In this document: positions 36,782 to 45,399 of the stretch, one piece after another
Layout of the letters: every line of letters begins with the position of its first letter
Numbering within the stretch: the stretch's first letter is position 1
Assembly (NCBI RefSeq): GCF_018130615.1
Contig: NZ_JAFCKB010000003.1
Coordinates: forward strand, 1-64,000
Source: Bradyrhizobium manausense
GTDB taxonomy: Bacteria; Pseudomonadota; Alphaproteobacteria; Rhizobiales; Xanthobacteraceae
Length of the DNA stretch: 64,000 nucleotides
Direction of reading: 5' to 3'
Notes under the pieces: model-generated
Told to the model about the DNA's origin: nothing
What the model saw: only the letters and a program-made list of their open reading frames with translations
Databases searched by the model: none
Position numbers and translations under genes: made by a program

Positions 36782-38347
36782 ATGGCAACGCAACGCGCCT
36801 CGCGCGCATGGACCCGGCGACAGTTTTTGGTCCGCTCCACGTCTTCTCTCGCTGTCGCCGCACTCGCAAAGACCAGTATCAGCCGCGCCGCTGACCGTCC
36901 GCAGATCGCTGGAGGTATTCAGTCGGGCGATGTCTCCGATGGCTCGGCCGTGATCTGGGCGCGTGCTGATCGACCTGCGCGGATGCAGGTGGAGTGCTCG
37001 ACCGTCGAGAGCTTTAAGACCATTGTTGCGTCCGGGGCGCGCGACGCTCTGCCCGACGCAGACTTCACGACCAAACTGCAGCTCGACGATCTGCCGCCCG
37101 GGCAGGACATCTTCTATCGCGTGCGCTTCGAGGACATTGCGACCGGAATCGCCGGCGAGAGCCGCATCGGCCATTTTCGCACCGCGCCGGCGGCAAGCCA
37201 GTCGATCTCGTTCCTGTGGTCTGGCGACGTCGCGGGGCAGGGCTGGGGTATCGACATCTCGCGCGGCGGCTATCGCTGCTATCGTACCATGCTCGACAAC
37301 CATCCAGATTTCTTCATCCACTCCGGCGACCATATCTATGCCGACTGCACGATCCCGTCCGAGCAAAAGCTGCCGAACGGGGAGATCTGGCGCAACGTCG
37401 TGACCGAGGAGAAGGCGCACGTCGCGCATACGCTGGCGCAGTTCCGCGGAAACTACAAATACAATCATCTCGACGAGCATTTTCGCGCCTTTCACGCGCA
37501 AGTGCCGATGTTCGCGCAATGGGACGATCACGAGGTCACCAACGACTGGTCGCCGAGCGGCAGCTATGACGCGGCCGGCTATGAGGACGACGGCACGCCG
37601 CGCCTCATCGCGCGTGCCCGCCGCGCCTTCTTCGACTTCATGCCGATCCGCGACATCGGCGTGCGGCAGGGCCGGATCTATCGCAAGATCCCCTATGGCC
37701 CGCTGCTCGACGTCTTCATGATCGACATGCGCAGCTATCGCGACGATAGCTGGAACAAGGGCCGCGACCAGCGCGGCTGGATTCTCGGCGCCGAGCAGCT
37801 CGCCTGGCTGAAGCGGGAGCTCGCCGCCTCACGTGCGACCTGGAAGGTGATCGCGGCCGATTTGCCGATCGGGCTGATCAGCCTCGATGCCGTCGCGCTC
37901 GGTGACGGCCTGCCCGACAGGCGCGAGCACGAGATCGCCGATCTGCTCGCATCCATCAAGCGCGCAGGCGTTCGCAACGTCGTCTGGCTCACCGCCGACA
38001 TGCACTACACCGCCGCCCATTACTACGATCCGAACAAGGCGCAGTTTAGGGAATTCGAACCGTTCTGGGAGTTCGTCTCCGGCCCCCTCCATGCAGGCAC
38101 CTGGGGTCCCGGCGAGCTCGACAACACCTTTGGCCCCGTGGCGATGTACCGGAACGGTTGCAGCGAAGCCCAGGGTGAGAACCTCGCGCCCTGCTTCGGC
38201 CTGCAGTTCTTCGGCCGCGTCGACATCGATGGCACCAGCGGCGTGATGACCGTGACCTTGAAGGACGTCGACAACCGCGACCTCTGGTCGGTCGACATCG
38301 CGCCGCAACCGCAGGCGCGCCCGGCGTTGGTAGCCCAGCATTCGTGA
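36782..38347 (+). CDS. PhoD-like alkaline phosphatase/phosphodiesterase
   Basis: A 521-aa protein exported folded by the Tat pathway (twin arginine TRRQFLVRSTSSLAVAALA). PhoD N-terminal domain at about 40-130, then the metal core: SGDVAG, FIHSGDHIYADC, AQWDDHEVTNDW and WLTADMHYTAAHYYD, whose Asp, Asn and His bind Fe and Ca in the family. Cleaves phosphomono- or diesters outside the cell membrane. ATG 36782 follows AAGG. No convincing Pho box is seen upstream. Confidence 0.9.
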   Translation: MATQRASRAWTRRQFLVRSTSSLAVAALAKTSISRAADRPQIAGGIQSGDVSDGSAVIWARADRPARMQVECSTVESFKTIVASGARDALPDADFTTKLQLDDLPPGQDIFYRVRFEDIATGIAGESRIGHFRTAPAASQSISFLWSGDVAGQGWGIDISRGGYRCYRTMLDNHPDFFIHSGDHIYADCTIPSEQKLPNGEIWRNVVTEEKAHVAHTLAQFRGNYKYNHLDEHFRAFHAQVPMFAQWDDHEVTNDWSPSGSYDAAGYEDDGTPRLIARARRAFFDFMPIRDIGVRQGRIYRKIPYGPLLDVFMIDMRSYRDDSWNKGRDQRGWILGAEQLAWLKRELAASRATWKVIAADLPIGLISLDAVALGDGLPDRREHEIADLLASIKRAGVRNVVWLTADMHYTAAHYYDPNKAQFREFEPFWEFVSGPLHAGTWGPGELDNTFGPVAMYRNGCSEAQGENLAPCFGLQFFGRVDIDGTSGVMTVTLKDVDNRDLWSVDIAPQPQARPALVAQHS

Positions 38348-38690
38348 CGGACGCAGGCTGGTTCAACCTCTCCCGCTTGCGGGAGAGGTCGGCGCGTCCC
38401 GGGCGATGCAAAGCATCGTCCGCGCGCCGGGTGAGGGTTTTCTCCCCTTGGGGATTGTCCCGTTGCGGATGCACCCTCTCCCCAACCCTCTCCCGCAAGC
38501 GGGAGAGGGCGCTCACCGCGCTTGTGGCGATCATCGAACCTAGTCGCTCCTAACCCGATCTTGATTGGCCGCCACGCACCTGCCGCGCTATGATGCCTGC
38601 TCCCGCCATCTCTTTTCCATCACCAAAGAGTCTGCTTACGCGGCATGCCGCGCGTATCAGGCGGGCTGAAATGCCTCAGGAGCCTGTTCA
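38348..38690. other. Intergenic stretch holding a palindromic repeat element
   Basis: No gene seen. The first 165 bases are a repeat element; the remainder up to the aldo/keto reductase start is ordinary leader without a recognisable promoter. Confidence 0.6.
38367..38511. repeat. Bipartite palindromic intergenic element
   Basis: CCTCTCCCGCTTGCGGGAGAGG (in two arms, 38367-38388) opens and a longer copy, CCCTCTCCCG/CGGGAGAGGG around CAAG-type loop (38486-38509), closes the element; a third hairpin (GCGATGC-AAA-GCATCG) lies inside. Such mosaics are dispersed in rhizobial and related genomes. Confidence 0.75.
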
Positions 38691-39509
38691 ATGGACCATC
38701 TGAAAACACAGGGCATCAGCATGCCCAAGCTCGGCCTCGGCACCTTCCGCATGCAGGGCGATGCCTGTCGCGAGGCGGTCGAGAGCGCGCTGTCGATCGG
38801 CTATCGCCACATCGACACTGCCGAAATGTACGCCAACGAAGAGGCCATCGGCGCCGCGCTCGCCGCGGCCTCCGTGCCGCGCGGCGAGTTGCACGTCACG
38901 ACCAAGGTCTGGCACGAGAATCTTAGACCCGATGCGATCCGCCGCGCCTTCGACGCCAGCCTGAAGAAGCTCAGGCTCGACCATGTCGATCTCTATCTCG
39001 TGCACTGGCCGTCGAAATCTGCGAACTGGGGTGCGGTGTTCGAGACCCTGATGAAGCTGAAGGAGGACGGACGTACGCGCGCGATCGGCGTTGCCAATTT
39101 CACCACGGCGCTGCTCAAGATCGCGGTCGAGGACGTCAAGGCGCCGATTGCGTGCAACCAGATCGAATATCACGCGATGCTGGATCAATCGAAGGTGCTG
39201 GCCTATCTCAACGCCAAATCGATCCCGCTCGTCGCCTATTGCCCGCTGGCGCAGGGGCGTTTTGCCTCGGACCCGGTGTTGGCCGAAATCGGTGCCAGGC
39301 ACAACGCGAGCGCCGCACAGGTCGCCTTGAAATGGCTGCTCGACCAGGACGGCGTCGCCGCGATCCCGAAGGCCTCGCGCCGCGAGAGCCAGCAGGCCAA
39401 TCTCGATGCGCTGAAGATCACGCTTGATGATGCCGACCGCAAGAAGATCGCGGCGCTGCCGAAGGACAGGCGTTGCGTCAATCCCGGCTTCGGGCCGGCC
39501 TGGGATTAG
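38691..39509 (+). CDS. Aldo/keto reductase
   Basis: A 272-aa NADPH-dependent TIM-barrel reductase. The catalytic set is complete: D and Y in HIDTAEMYANEEAIG, K in VTTKVWHENL, H in LYLVHWPSK; C-terminal KASRRESQQANLDAL binds NADPH. Closest in style to 2,5-diketo-gluconate reductases. Substrate cannot be told; detoxification of carbonyls is common. Confidence 0.9.
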   Translation: MDHLKTQGISMPKLGLGTFRMQGDACREAVESALSIGYRHIDTAEMYANEEAIGAALAAASVPRGELHVTTKVWHENLRPDAIRRAFDASLKKLRLDHVDLYLVHWPSKSANWGAVFETLMKLKEDGRTRAIGVANFTTALLKIAVEDVKAPIACNQIEYHAMLDQSKVLAYLNAKSIPLVAYCPLAQGRFASDPVLAEIGARHNASAAQVALKWLLDQDGVAAIPKASRRESQQANLDALKITLDDADRKKIAALPKDRRCVNPGFGPAWD

Positions 39510-39605
39510 AGCGGGTACTCATGAAGGCGCCAATGTCGGCTTTCGGGGGGCAAGCAGTAATCCTATGCTTCATCAGAGCATTTCTGCTTGTGACCGATTG
39601 CCGAC

Positions 39606-40022
39606 ATGATCCGCGTCCGACATATTGATCGCATGCCTAGGGATGAGAGCTATCTTGAAAGAACTGCTGATCTTGCACCTCAACTGAGAGAGGCGCTCGC
39701 TAAGCTAAAGGCCGAATGGTCGCCTGAAGTGGTGCCCGTAACCCTCGTGGGTACCAGATTGGCGGAGGCTCTTGTCGAGCATTTCAATCGACTGCCAAAA
39801 AGCACAATACAATCCGTCTTTGAACTCTGCGAACAAGCGCTCGAAGACGGCTCCGCTCAAGAACGTGCCGCGTTATCAACCGGCTTTCTTGAATCACTAC
39901 AGCATGCAGATGGCACAAAGGCATTCGATTTCAGGTCGGTGGTAGGTTTCCTGGGGCCGAAGTCCAGAGAGCATTGCTCAGCGATGGATAGGTTTTGGAA
40001 AGCCACGACGAGCGGCTTGTAG
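39606..40022 (+). CDS. DUF7674-like protein, lower GC
   Basis: A 138-aa soluble protein (VPVTLVGTRLAEALVEHFNR, then GFLESLQHADGTKAFDFRSV, ending FLGPKSREHCSAMDRFWKAT). This matches my memory of DUF7674, a family often found as lone, immunity-like genes. Base and codon use are clearly more AT-rich than the neighbours, and no partner gene is present, suggesting transfer. ATG 39606 or 39633 may be the start. Confidence 0.6.
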   Translation: MIRVRHIDRMPRDESYLERTADLAPQLREALAKLKAEWSPEVVPVTLVGTRLAEALVEHFNRLPKSTIQSVFELCEQALEDGSAQERAALSTGFLESLQHADGTKAFDFRSVVGFLGPKSREHCSAMDRFWKATTSGL

Positions 40023-40056
40023 AGGTCCGCTTCTGGCCCCTAGCCGAAGTAGATCG

Positions 40057-40096
40057 ACGTCCGCTGTTCGGCCGCTATCGGAGGCGGAGCGGACGT
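40057..40096. repeat. 9-bp inverted repeat
   Basis: ACGTCCGCT (40057-40065) and AGCGGACGT (40088-40096). Resembles a fragment of the tccgct-type dispersed repeats; no gene lies in this gap. Confidence 0.45.
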
Positions 40097-40130
40097 GGTG
40101 GATTGATGAGTACATGCCCTCGAACGCAAA

Positions 40131-40156
40131 GAAATGGCCCCGTGAGGGGCCATTTC
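40131..40156 (-). terminator. Intrinsic, probably bidirectional terminator
   Basis: GAAATGGCCCC-GTGA-GGGGCCATTTC is a perfect 11-bp stem with a tetraloop, placed 16 nt past the stop of the minus-strand gene at 40173. T-rich on both sides. Confidence 0.8.
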
Positions 40157-40172
40157 CATTTTGCGTTGCGCA

Positions 40173-40394
40173 TTAGTAGTCCATGTGGCGATGACCACGC
40201 TTGATCACCACGACGCGGTCGTGATGGCGCCAGCCGTGATGCCAGCCATTGTCGCGATGCTCGCGAAATTCGGCGCGGGCGCCGTACGGGCCGTGATGGC
40301 CGTGCTTGACGATTACGGTCTCAGCACTTGCCAGCGTCGGCGCCGCAACCGCGAGCGCACCCAGAGCGGCAACGACATAACCAAGCTTCTTCAT
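40173..40394 (-). CDS. Small histidine-rich exported protein
   Basis: A 73-aa precursor: signal peptide (YVVAALGALAVAAPTLASA) and a mature part rich in H, R, G and W (VKHGHHGPYG, WHHGWRHHDR). The histidines could bind metal, but that is only a guess. GGAGGAGG precedes the ATG. A general stress promoter lies at 40425-40449. Confidence 0.75.
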   Translation of the reverse strand: MKKLGYVVAALGALAVAAPTLASAETVIVKHGHHGPYGARAEFREHRDNGWHHGWRHHDRVVVIKRGHRHMDY

Positions 40395-40424
40395 GATGTC
40401 CTCCTCCAATCGAATGCAAACTTA

Positions 40425-40449
40425 AACCGCGCATTCGCGTGAACGTTCC
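40425..40449 (-). promoter_or_regulatory. General-stress (sigma EcfG) promoter candidate
   Basis: Minus strand GGAAC (40449-40445), 17 nt, GTT (40427-40425). Gives a leader of about 24 nt for the histidine-rich protein gene. Confidence 0.6.
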
Positions 40450-40512
40450 GGAGCAACGGGAGGAAAATTCTGAATGGATGTTCAGAATCAAGACGATGGT
40501 TAATCGCAGCTG

Positions 40513-40965
40513 TTAATCGCAGCGTTGCTGTTCAAGCGTCGGCGCGCCGGTCCTGACGTATTTGCCGTCCCTGATCGTGTACTCGCCGCGCTCGCTGCGA
40601 TTATAGATCGCGCGCAAGCTGCCTTCATTCGTGAGCAGCAATCCGAACTCGCGCGTCTGCTGGAGTGCGGGGAAATACACCATCACATTGAGCTGGCCTT
40701 CGGCGTCGACCGCGGCGGACACCACCTCGTTCTCGTCCCTGACGTCGCCGAAATTGCGCCGGTACATCACCCGGCCGTCCTTCTGGATTTCGTAAGTCAG
40801 CCGCGCGCCCCGGTCGCGGTCGGGCCGGGCCGCGCAGTCGACCGCCCAGGAGCCGAGCAGGCCCCAATGCTCGACCGTCTCGGCGAGCGTCTCGGCACGC
40901 GCCAGCGACGCGAACGCAATCCAAAGCACCGCCGCCCCGGTCCAGCGGCTCAAGCAACGCATCAT
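40513..40965 (-). CDS. Exported protein of unknown function
   Basis: A 150-aa precursor with signal peptide (WTGAAVLWIAFASLARA) and a mature domain with LGSWAVDCAARPDRDRGARL, MYRRNFGDVRDENEVV and a C-terminal cysteine two residues before the end. The two cysteines may bridge. The pattern is typical of small periplasmic proteins of rhizobia with no known role. Start at 40965 or 40962. Confidence 0.7.
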   Translation of the reverse strand: MMRCLSRWTGAAVLWIAFASLARAETLAETVEHWGLLGSWAVDCAARPDRDRGARLTYEIQKDGRVMYRRNFGDVRDENEVVSAAVDAEGQLNVMVYFPALQQTREFGLLLTNEGSLRAIYNRSERGEYTIRDGKYVRTGAPTLEQQRCD

Positions 40966-41089
40966 GTCGAAAAGGGCCCCGCCTCGAAGAATTTCAAAGT
41001 GTAGCATCCCCGTTGCGGTCGTCCACGGCAGCGCACCATCGCGCGCGAATTTGATCCGCGTCAATGAGGCCGCATGGTTGCGGGGTAGG

Positions 41090-41395
41090 ATGGCGCTCCC
41101 GAAGCGGAACGTGGATAGACCGATGCTGAACCAAGTGATGGATTTCGCGGGCGAGGTGTTGCCGGGGAGCTGTGCCGCGCCGCCTTATTCCGAGACCGCG
41201 TTTCTGGCCGAATTGGGCGAGCGCCTGCGATCTTCGCGTGCCCGCTGCGAGCTGTCGCGCCGGGAGCTCGCCCGCCGTTCCGGGATTTCGGAGCGGTATA
41301 TCGCCCAGATTGAGGCCGGAAAAGGTAACGTTTCGATCGTCCTGCTGCTTCGGCTGGCCTCCGCGATCCATGGCAGTCAGCCACAAGCCGCTTAG
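41090..41395 (+). CDS. XRE-type HTH regulator resembling the BoxR/BzdR N-domain
   Basis: A 101-aa protein whose HTH (FLAELGERLRSSRARCELSR, ARRSGISERYIAQIEAGKGN, SIVLLLRLASAIHG) closely resembles the DNA-binding half of BoxR/BzdR, regulators of aromatic acyl-CoA pathways. Those proteins carry a shikimate-kinase-like C-domain for ligand sensing; here the protein stops after the HTH. ATG 41090 or 41123. Its stop overlaps that of the convergent aminotransferase by 4 nt. Confidence 0.8.
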   Translation: MALPKRNVDRPMLNQVMDFAGEVLPGSCAAPPYSETAFLAELGERLRSSRARCELSRRELARRSGISERYIAQIEAGKGNVSIVLLLRLASAIHGSQPQAA

Positions 41396-42624
41396 GCCCG
41401 CTTCTCCACATTGGCACTGCGAGCCGGCACGCCGAACTCCTTGCGGCACACCTCAGCCAGCACGGCGACGCCTTCGCGGATCTGCTGATGCGAAGGGCTC
41501 GCAAAACAAAGCCGCAGGCGCGAGCCCGCGTGGCCTTTGTTGGTCGACCATTCCGGCCCCGGATTGATCGAGACCCCGGCGGCCAGCGCAGCCTGATAGA
41601 GTTTGAGCGTATCGACCTGGTCGGGCAGCTTCACCCACAGGAAGATGCCGCCCTTGGGCGCCTCGAACTCGGCTGCGGTGCCGAACTGCTCGTTGAGGGC
41701 TTCCATCAGCGTGTCGAGCTTGGTGCGGAGTGCCTTGGACAACGCCGGCACGTGGCTGGCGAAATGCGGCTTGCAATAGGTGGCGAGCACCATCTGCTCC
41801 AGCGCGCCGGAGCCGGCATCCGTCTTCAGCGCCAGCATTCGTGACATCACATCCCAGGGCGCCACGATGAAGCCGACGCGTAGCGCCGGCGCGATCGATT
41901 TCGAGAACGAGCCGACATGGATCACGCCGCCATTCCGGCTCATCGCGTAGATCGCCGGCGGCCGTTGTCCCGACCAGACCAGGTCGGCATAGCAATCGTC
42001 CTCGAAGATGGGCACGCCATATTCGGCCGACAGCCGCAGCAATTCGGCGCGGCGGCTCTCGGGCATGATGCTGCCGGTCGGGTTCTGCACGGTCGGAATG
42101 GTGTAGATGTATTTCGGCCGGATGCCGCGGCCCTTCAGGTCCGCCAGTGTCGAGGCCAGCGCGTCCATGCGCATGCCGTCGTCGTCGAGGGGAATGCCGA
42201 CGGTGTTGACGCCCAGCCGCGTCAGCCGCTGGAGCGCGCCCTGATAGGTCTCCTGTTCGACGATCACGGTGTCGCCGCGCGTCAGCAGCGTGGTGTTGAC
42301 GAGGTCGAGCGCCTGGAGCGAGCCGGACACGATCATGAGATCGTCGACCGTGCAGCTGATGCCGGCATCGCGCTTCAGTTTTGTCACCAGGAATTCGCGC
42401 AGCGGCACGTAACCCTGCGGACCGTGCGCCAGCCCGTAGGTGGCGAGCGACCGGCCCTCGCGTTGCAGGGCCTTGCTGGCCGCCTCGATCAGCTCGTCGA
42501 GCGGCAGCTGCTCGGAATCGTTGTTGCCGCCGACAAAGCTGTATTTGGCAAGGCCCGTCCAGCGCGCAGAAGGGGCCGGCAGCCCTGCGGGAAACAGGGG
42601 CGCGAAATCGAAGCTGGACGTCAT
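41392..42624 (-). CDS. PLP-dependent aminotransferase, class I/II
   Basis: A 410-aa fold-type I enzyme: substrate loop YGLAHGPQGYVPLREFLVTK, PTVQNPTGSIMP, DDCYADL and the PLP lysine in GSFSKSIAPALRVGF, with the C-terminal R in SRLRLCF. It resembles the aminotransferase half of MocR proteins and 2-aminoadipate/aromatic aminotransferases. ATG 42624 is chosen over 42744 because the upstream extension is not protein-like. Confidence 0.9.
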   Translation of the reverse strand: MTSSFDFAPLFPAGLPAPSARWTGLAKYSFVGGNNDSEQLPLDELIEAASKALQREGRSLATYGLAHGPQGYVPLREFLVTKLKRDAGISCTVDDLMIVSGSLQALDLVNTTLLTRGDTVIVEQETYQGALQRLTRLGVNTVGIPLDDDGMRMDALASTLADLKGRGIRPKYIYTIPTVQNPTGSIMPESRRAELLRLSAEYGVPIFEDDCYADLVWSGQRPPAIYAMSRNGGVIHVGSFSKSIAPALRVGFIVAPWDVMSRMLALKTDAGSGALEQMVLATYCKPHFASHVPALSKALRTKLDTLMEALNEQFGTAAEFEAPKGGIFLWVKLPDQVDTLKLYQAALAAGVSINPGPEWSTNKGHAGSRLRLCFASPSHQQIREGVAVLAEVCRKEFGVPARSANVEKRA

Positions 42625-42884
42625 GGTAGCGTTCCTCGTTTTGTTCTTATTGAGCTTTGTTTTTATTGAGCGGCCGGCCTGGCGCGGAGCGGGCGCCGAG
42701 ATTTCGATGATGTCATCATGCCAGTGTTTTGCCCGACGCGTCAAACAAAATTCGTAAAATCCGCATCTTCATTGCGGAGGGCCAACAAGGCATTGATTTG
42801 ACTGTCGCGGCTACTGTGCATGGGGTTGTTTTCGTGTTTTCGATCTGCGGGCGCGATGGCACTCGCTCGAAGCTGCGGCCGACT

Positions 42885-43412
42885 TTACTTCTTGCCCACC
42901 GTCCTGGTCGGGCGACCCTGGCTGATGAAAGCGTAATGTGCATTGGCGACGCCGCCAACCATCAAGGCTTCGACCACCGGCTCGGCGATCTCGCCCGCGG
43001 CGGCCCAGTCGACGATGAAATTGGCACCGGTCCCGCCGCGCACGTCGTCGGTTGGAATGAAGATCGAGATGGTGGCGAGCGGCTTCACGGCGACCGGCGC
43101 CTTCAGATAGCTCTCGACCTGCTTGCCGGCGGTGTCGAAATAGGCGATGCGCCTGACCACCAGCGATTGCGTCTCGGAGGCGTTATGGACGCTCAGCGTC
43201 ACCGAAAAATCGACCCGCAGCTTGCCCTGGCTCATCGCGACGCTGGAATAGGCGGGCACGTAGAAGCCGCCGGACACGGCGAGTTCCTCCTTCGGCAGCG
43301 CCGTGAGCGAATCGGAGAAGGTCTGTTCAAGGTTCACTTTCGGCTGCGCCGCCGCCGCGCCAGCAAAGGCGAAGGGACATAGCAGCATTGCGATGGCAAG
43401 GCCCGCCCGCAT
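42885..43412 (-). CDS. DUF3124 periplasmic protein
   Basis: A 175-aa precursor with signal peptide (GLAIAMLLCPFAFAGAAAA) and the DUF3124 domain: VHNASETQSLVVRRIAYFDT, then LATISIFIPTDDVRGGTGAN and FIVDW. Function of the family is unknown. Divergent from the antiporter gene 67 nt away. Confidence 0.8.
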   Translation of the reverse strand: MRAGLAIAMLLCPFAFAGAAAAQPKVNLEQTFSDSLTALPKEELAVSGGFYVPAYSSVAMSQGKLRVDFSVTLSVHNASETQSLVVRRIAYFDTAGKQVESYLKAPVAVKPLATISIFIPTDDVRGGTGANFIVDWAAAGEIAEPVVEALMVGGVANAHYAFISQGRPTRTVGKK

Positions 43413-43479
43413 GTGACGAATTGCTCGCTTGCCGCGCTGCACTCGGTCTCTAGGGTGCGGCAAAACGGACCGGTCTGGC

Positions 43480-45210
43480 ATGCACGAGCTCATTCGCGAC
43501 ATCACTCTCTGTATCCTGTTCGCCTGGATGCTGGGCCTGCTCGCCCATTTTTCCCGGCAACCGCTGATCCTGGCCTACCTTATCGCCGGCTTCTGCATTG
43601 GTCCATTCGGCGCCGGCTGGGTCAAGTCGCAGGAATCGATCGGCGTCATCTCCGAGCTCGGCCTGATCTTCATGCTGTTCATGATCGGGCTCGAGATCGA
43701 CCTGAAGAAGATCGTGCGCGCGGGCAAGGTGATCCTGTTCGCGGCCGGCGGCCAGCTGCTCGGCGGTTGCCTGCTCGGCATCCTGTTCTTTGTTAGTCTT
43801 GGGTTGTCGCTCGGCGGCGGCCATTTCGACGCGCTCTATCTCTGCATTGCCTGCGCGCTGTCCTCGACCGTCATCATCGTCAAGGTGCTCTACGAGAAGC
43901 GCGAGCTCGATACCTTGCCCGGCCGCATCACGCTCGGCGTGCTGGTGCTCCAGGACATCTTCGCCATCCTGTTCCTGGCGGTGCAGCCGAGTCTTGCGAA
44001 CCTGCAAGTCAGCGTCATCCTGCTGTCGATCGGCCGCGTCGCGGTTCTGGTCGCCGCTGCACTGCTGGTCAGCCGCTATTTGCTGCCGCGGCTGTTCCAC
44101 CAGATCGCCCGCCGGCCCGAGCTGATCCTGCTCGGCGCGCTCGCCTGGTGCTTTCTCGTCGCCGAGACCGCCGAGCAGCTCTCGCTCTCGCGCGAGATGG
44201 GCGCCCTGATCGCCGGTGTCTCGCTCTCGACCTTCCCTTACGCGCTCGACGTCACGGCCAAGGTCACGACGCTCCGCGACTTCTTCATCACGCTGTTCTT
44301 CGTGGCGCTCGGCATGACCATTCCCGTGCCCGGCCTGTCGGTGATCGGGCTGGCGCTGATGATTGCAGCGTTCACGGTGGTGAGCCGGCTCCTCACCACC
44401 TTCACGCCGCTCTATCTGATGAAGCAGGGGCTGCGCGCGAGCCTGCTGCCCGCCATCAACCTGGCGCAGATCTCCGAGTTCTCGCTGGTGGTGATCCAGA
44501 CCGGCGTCAGCGATAACCATATCGCACCGGAGACGGCGAATGCGGCTTCGTTCGCCTTCGTGGTGCTGGCCGTGCTCTCGACCTTCGTCATGACGCGCAG
44601 CGACGAGATCACTCGCTGGGCCATCGGTCCGCTGAAACGGATCGGCTTGCGCGATCTCGACCATGGCAACGGCCATGCCGAGGAGGGACAGGAAGGCGGC
44701 CATGGCGAGGCGCGCCGCATCGTCATCCTCGGCTTTTTCCGTGCGGCGAGCGCGCTGCTGGCCGAGATCGAACGGCAGACACCGGTGCTGCTGGAGCAGA
44801 TCACGGTGATCGACTTCAACCCCAATGTGTACCAGACCCTGCTTTCGCGTGGCCTGCACGTCGTCTATGGCGACATCAGCAACGTCGACACGCTGCTCCA
44901 CGCCGGGATCGGCAAATCCGAGATGATCATCCTCAGCGTGCCGGACGCGCTGCTGAAGGGTGCCAGCAACGAGAAGCTGGTCCGTCACGTCCGCACGCTC
45001 AACCCCAACGCCCTGATCGTCGCCACGGCCGATCTCCTGTCCGACGTCGGCGAACTCTATGCGGCCGGCGCCAGCTACGTCACCGTGACCCGGCTCAGCG
45101 ACGCCCATGAGTTGTTTACGGTGATCGAGGCGGCCCAGGCTGGGCTTCTGGCCGACAAGCGCGCCGAACTCGACCTGCGGCTCGGCGAGCGGCGCGAAGT
45201 GCTGCCCTGA
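43480..45210 (+). CDS. Monovalent cation:proton antiporter, KefB/CPA2 type with TrkA-N domain
   Basis: A 576-aa inner-membrane protein: about 12 TM segments (1-385) with CPA2 landmarks (IAYLIAGFCIGPFGAGW in approximate form, ELGLIFMLFMIGLEIDLKKI, FFITLFFVALGM), then a cytosolic TrkA-N-like nucleotide domain (about 415-540, RIVILGFFRAASALLAEIER). Exports K+ or Na+ in exchange for H+, gated by nucleotide. ATG 43480 chosen. The glycine motif GxGxxG of the Rossmann part is weak (GFFRAA). Confidence 0.9.
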   Translation: MHELIRDITLCILFAWMLGLLAHFSRQPLILAYLIAGFCIGPFGAGWVKSQESIGVISELGLIFMLFMIGLEIDLKKIVRAGKVILFAAGGQLLGGCLLGILFFVSLGLSLGGGHFDALYLCIACALSSTVIIVKVLYEKRELDTLPGRITLGVLVLQDIFAILFLAVQPSLANLQVSVILLSIGRVAVLVAAALLVSRYLLPRLFHQIARRPELILLGALAWCFLVAETAEQLSLSREMGALIAGVSLSTFPYALDVTAKVTTLRDFFITLFFVALGMTIPVPGLSVIGLALMIAAFTVVSRLLTTFTPLYLMKQGLRASLLPAINLAQISEFSLVVIQTGVSDNHIAPETANAASFAFVVLAVLSTFVMTRSDEITRWAIGPLKRIGLRDLDHGNGHAEEGQEGGHGEARRIVILGFFRAASALLAEIERQTPVLLEQITVIDFNPNVYQTLLSRGLHVVYGDISNVDTLLHAGIGKSEMIILSVPDALLKGASNEKLVRHVRTLNPNALIVATADLLSDVGELYAAGASYVTVTRLSDAHELFTVIEAAQAGLLADKRAELDLRLGERREVLP

Positions 45211-45399
45211 GGACGGTGCGGCCGCCTTCCGCCAGGGCGAGGATCGCCTATATCGCTGGTATCTTCGGTGCAAGCCTGAAAGCCTGGCTTGAAGCGGCCT
45301 CCAGGCATATGCGGTTGCATCCAGGACACTAGCGCTTGGGTCCAAGTCCGGCTAAGGCGTCGGTCAAGCCTCAGGCCCATAACCGATAGAGATTGGGAA

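Noticed and set aside
43450-45345. 631-codon minus frame opposite the antiporter
   Set aside because: Low-complexity charged sequence typical of antisense shadows in GC-rich DNA.
45211-45399. FMN riboswitch before ribBA
   Set aside because: The conserved FMN-aptamer blocks are not seen in the 189-nt leader.
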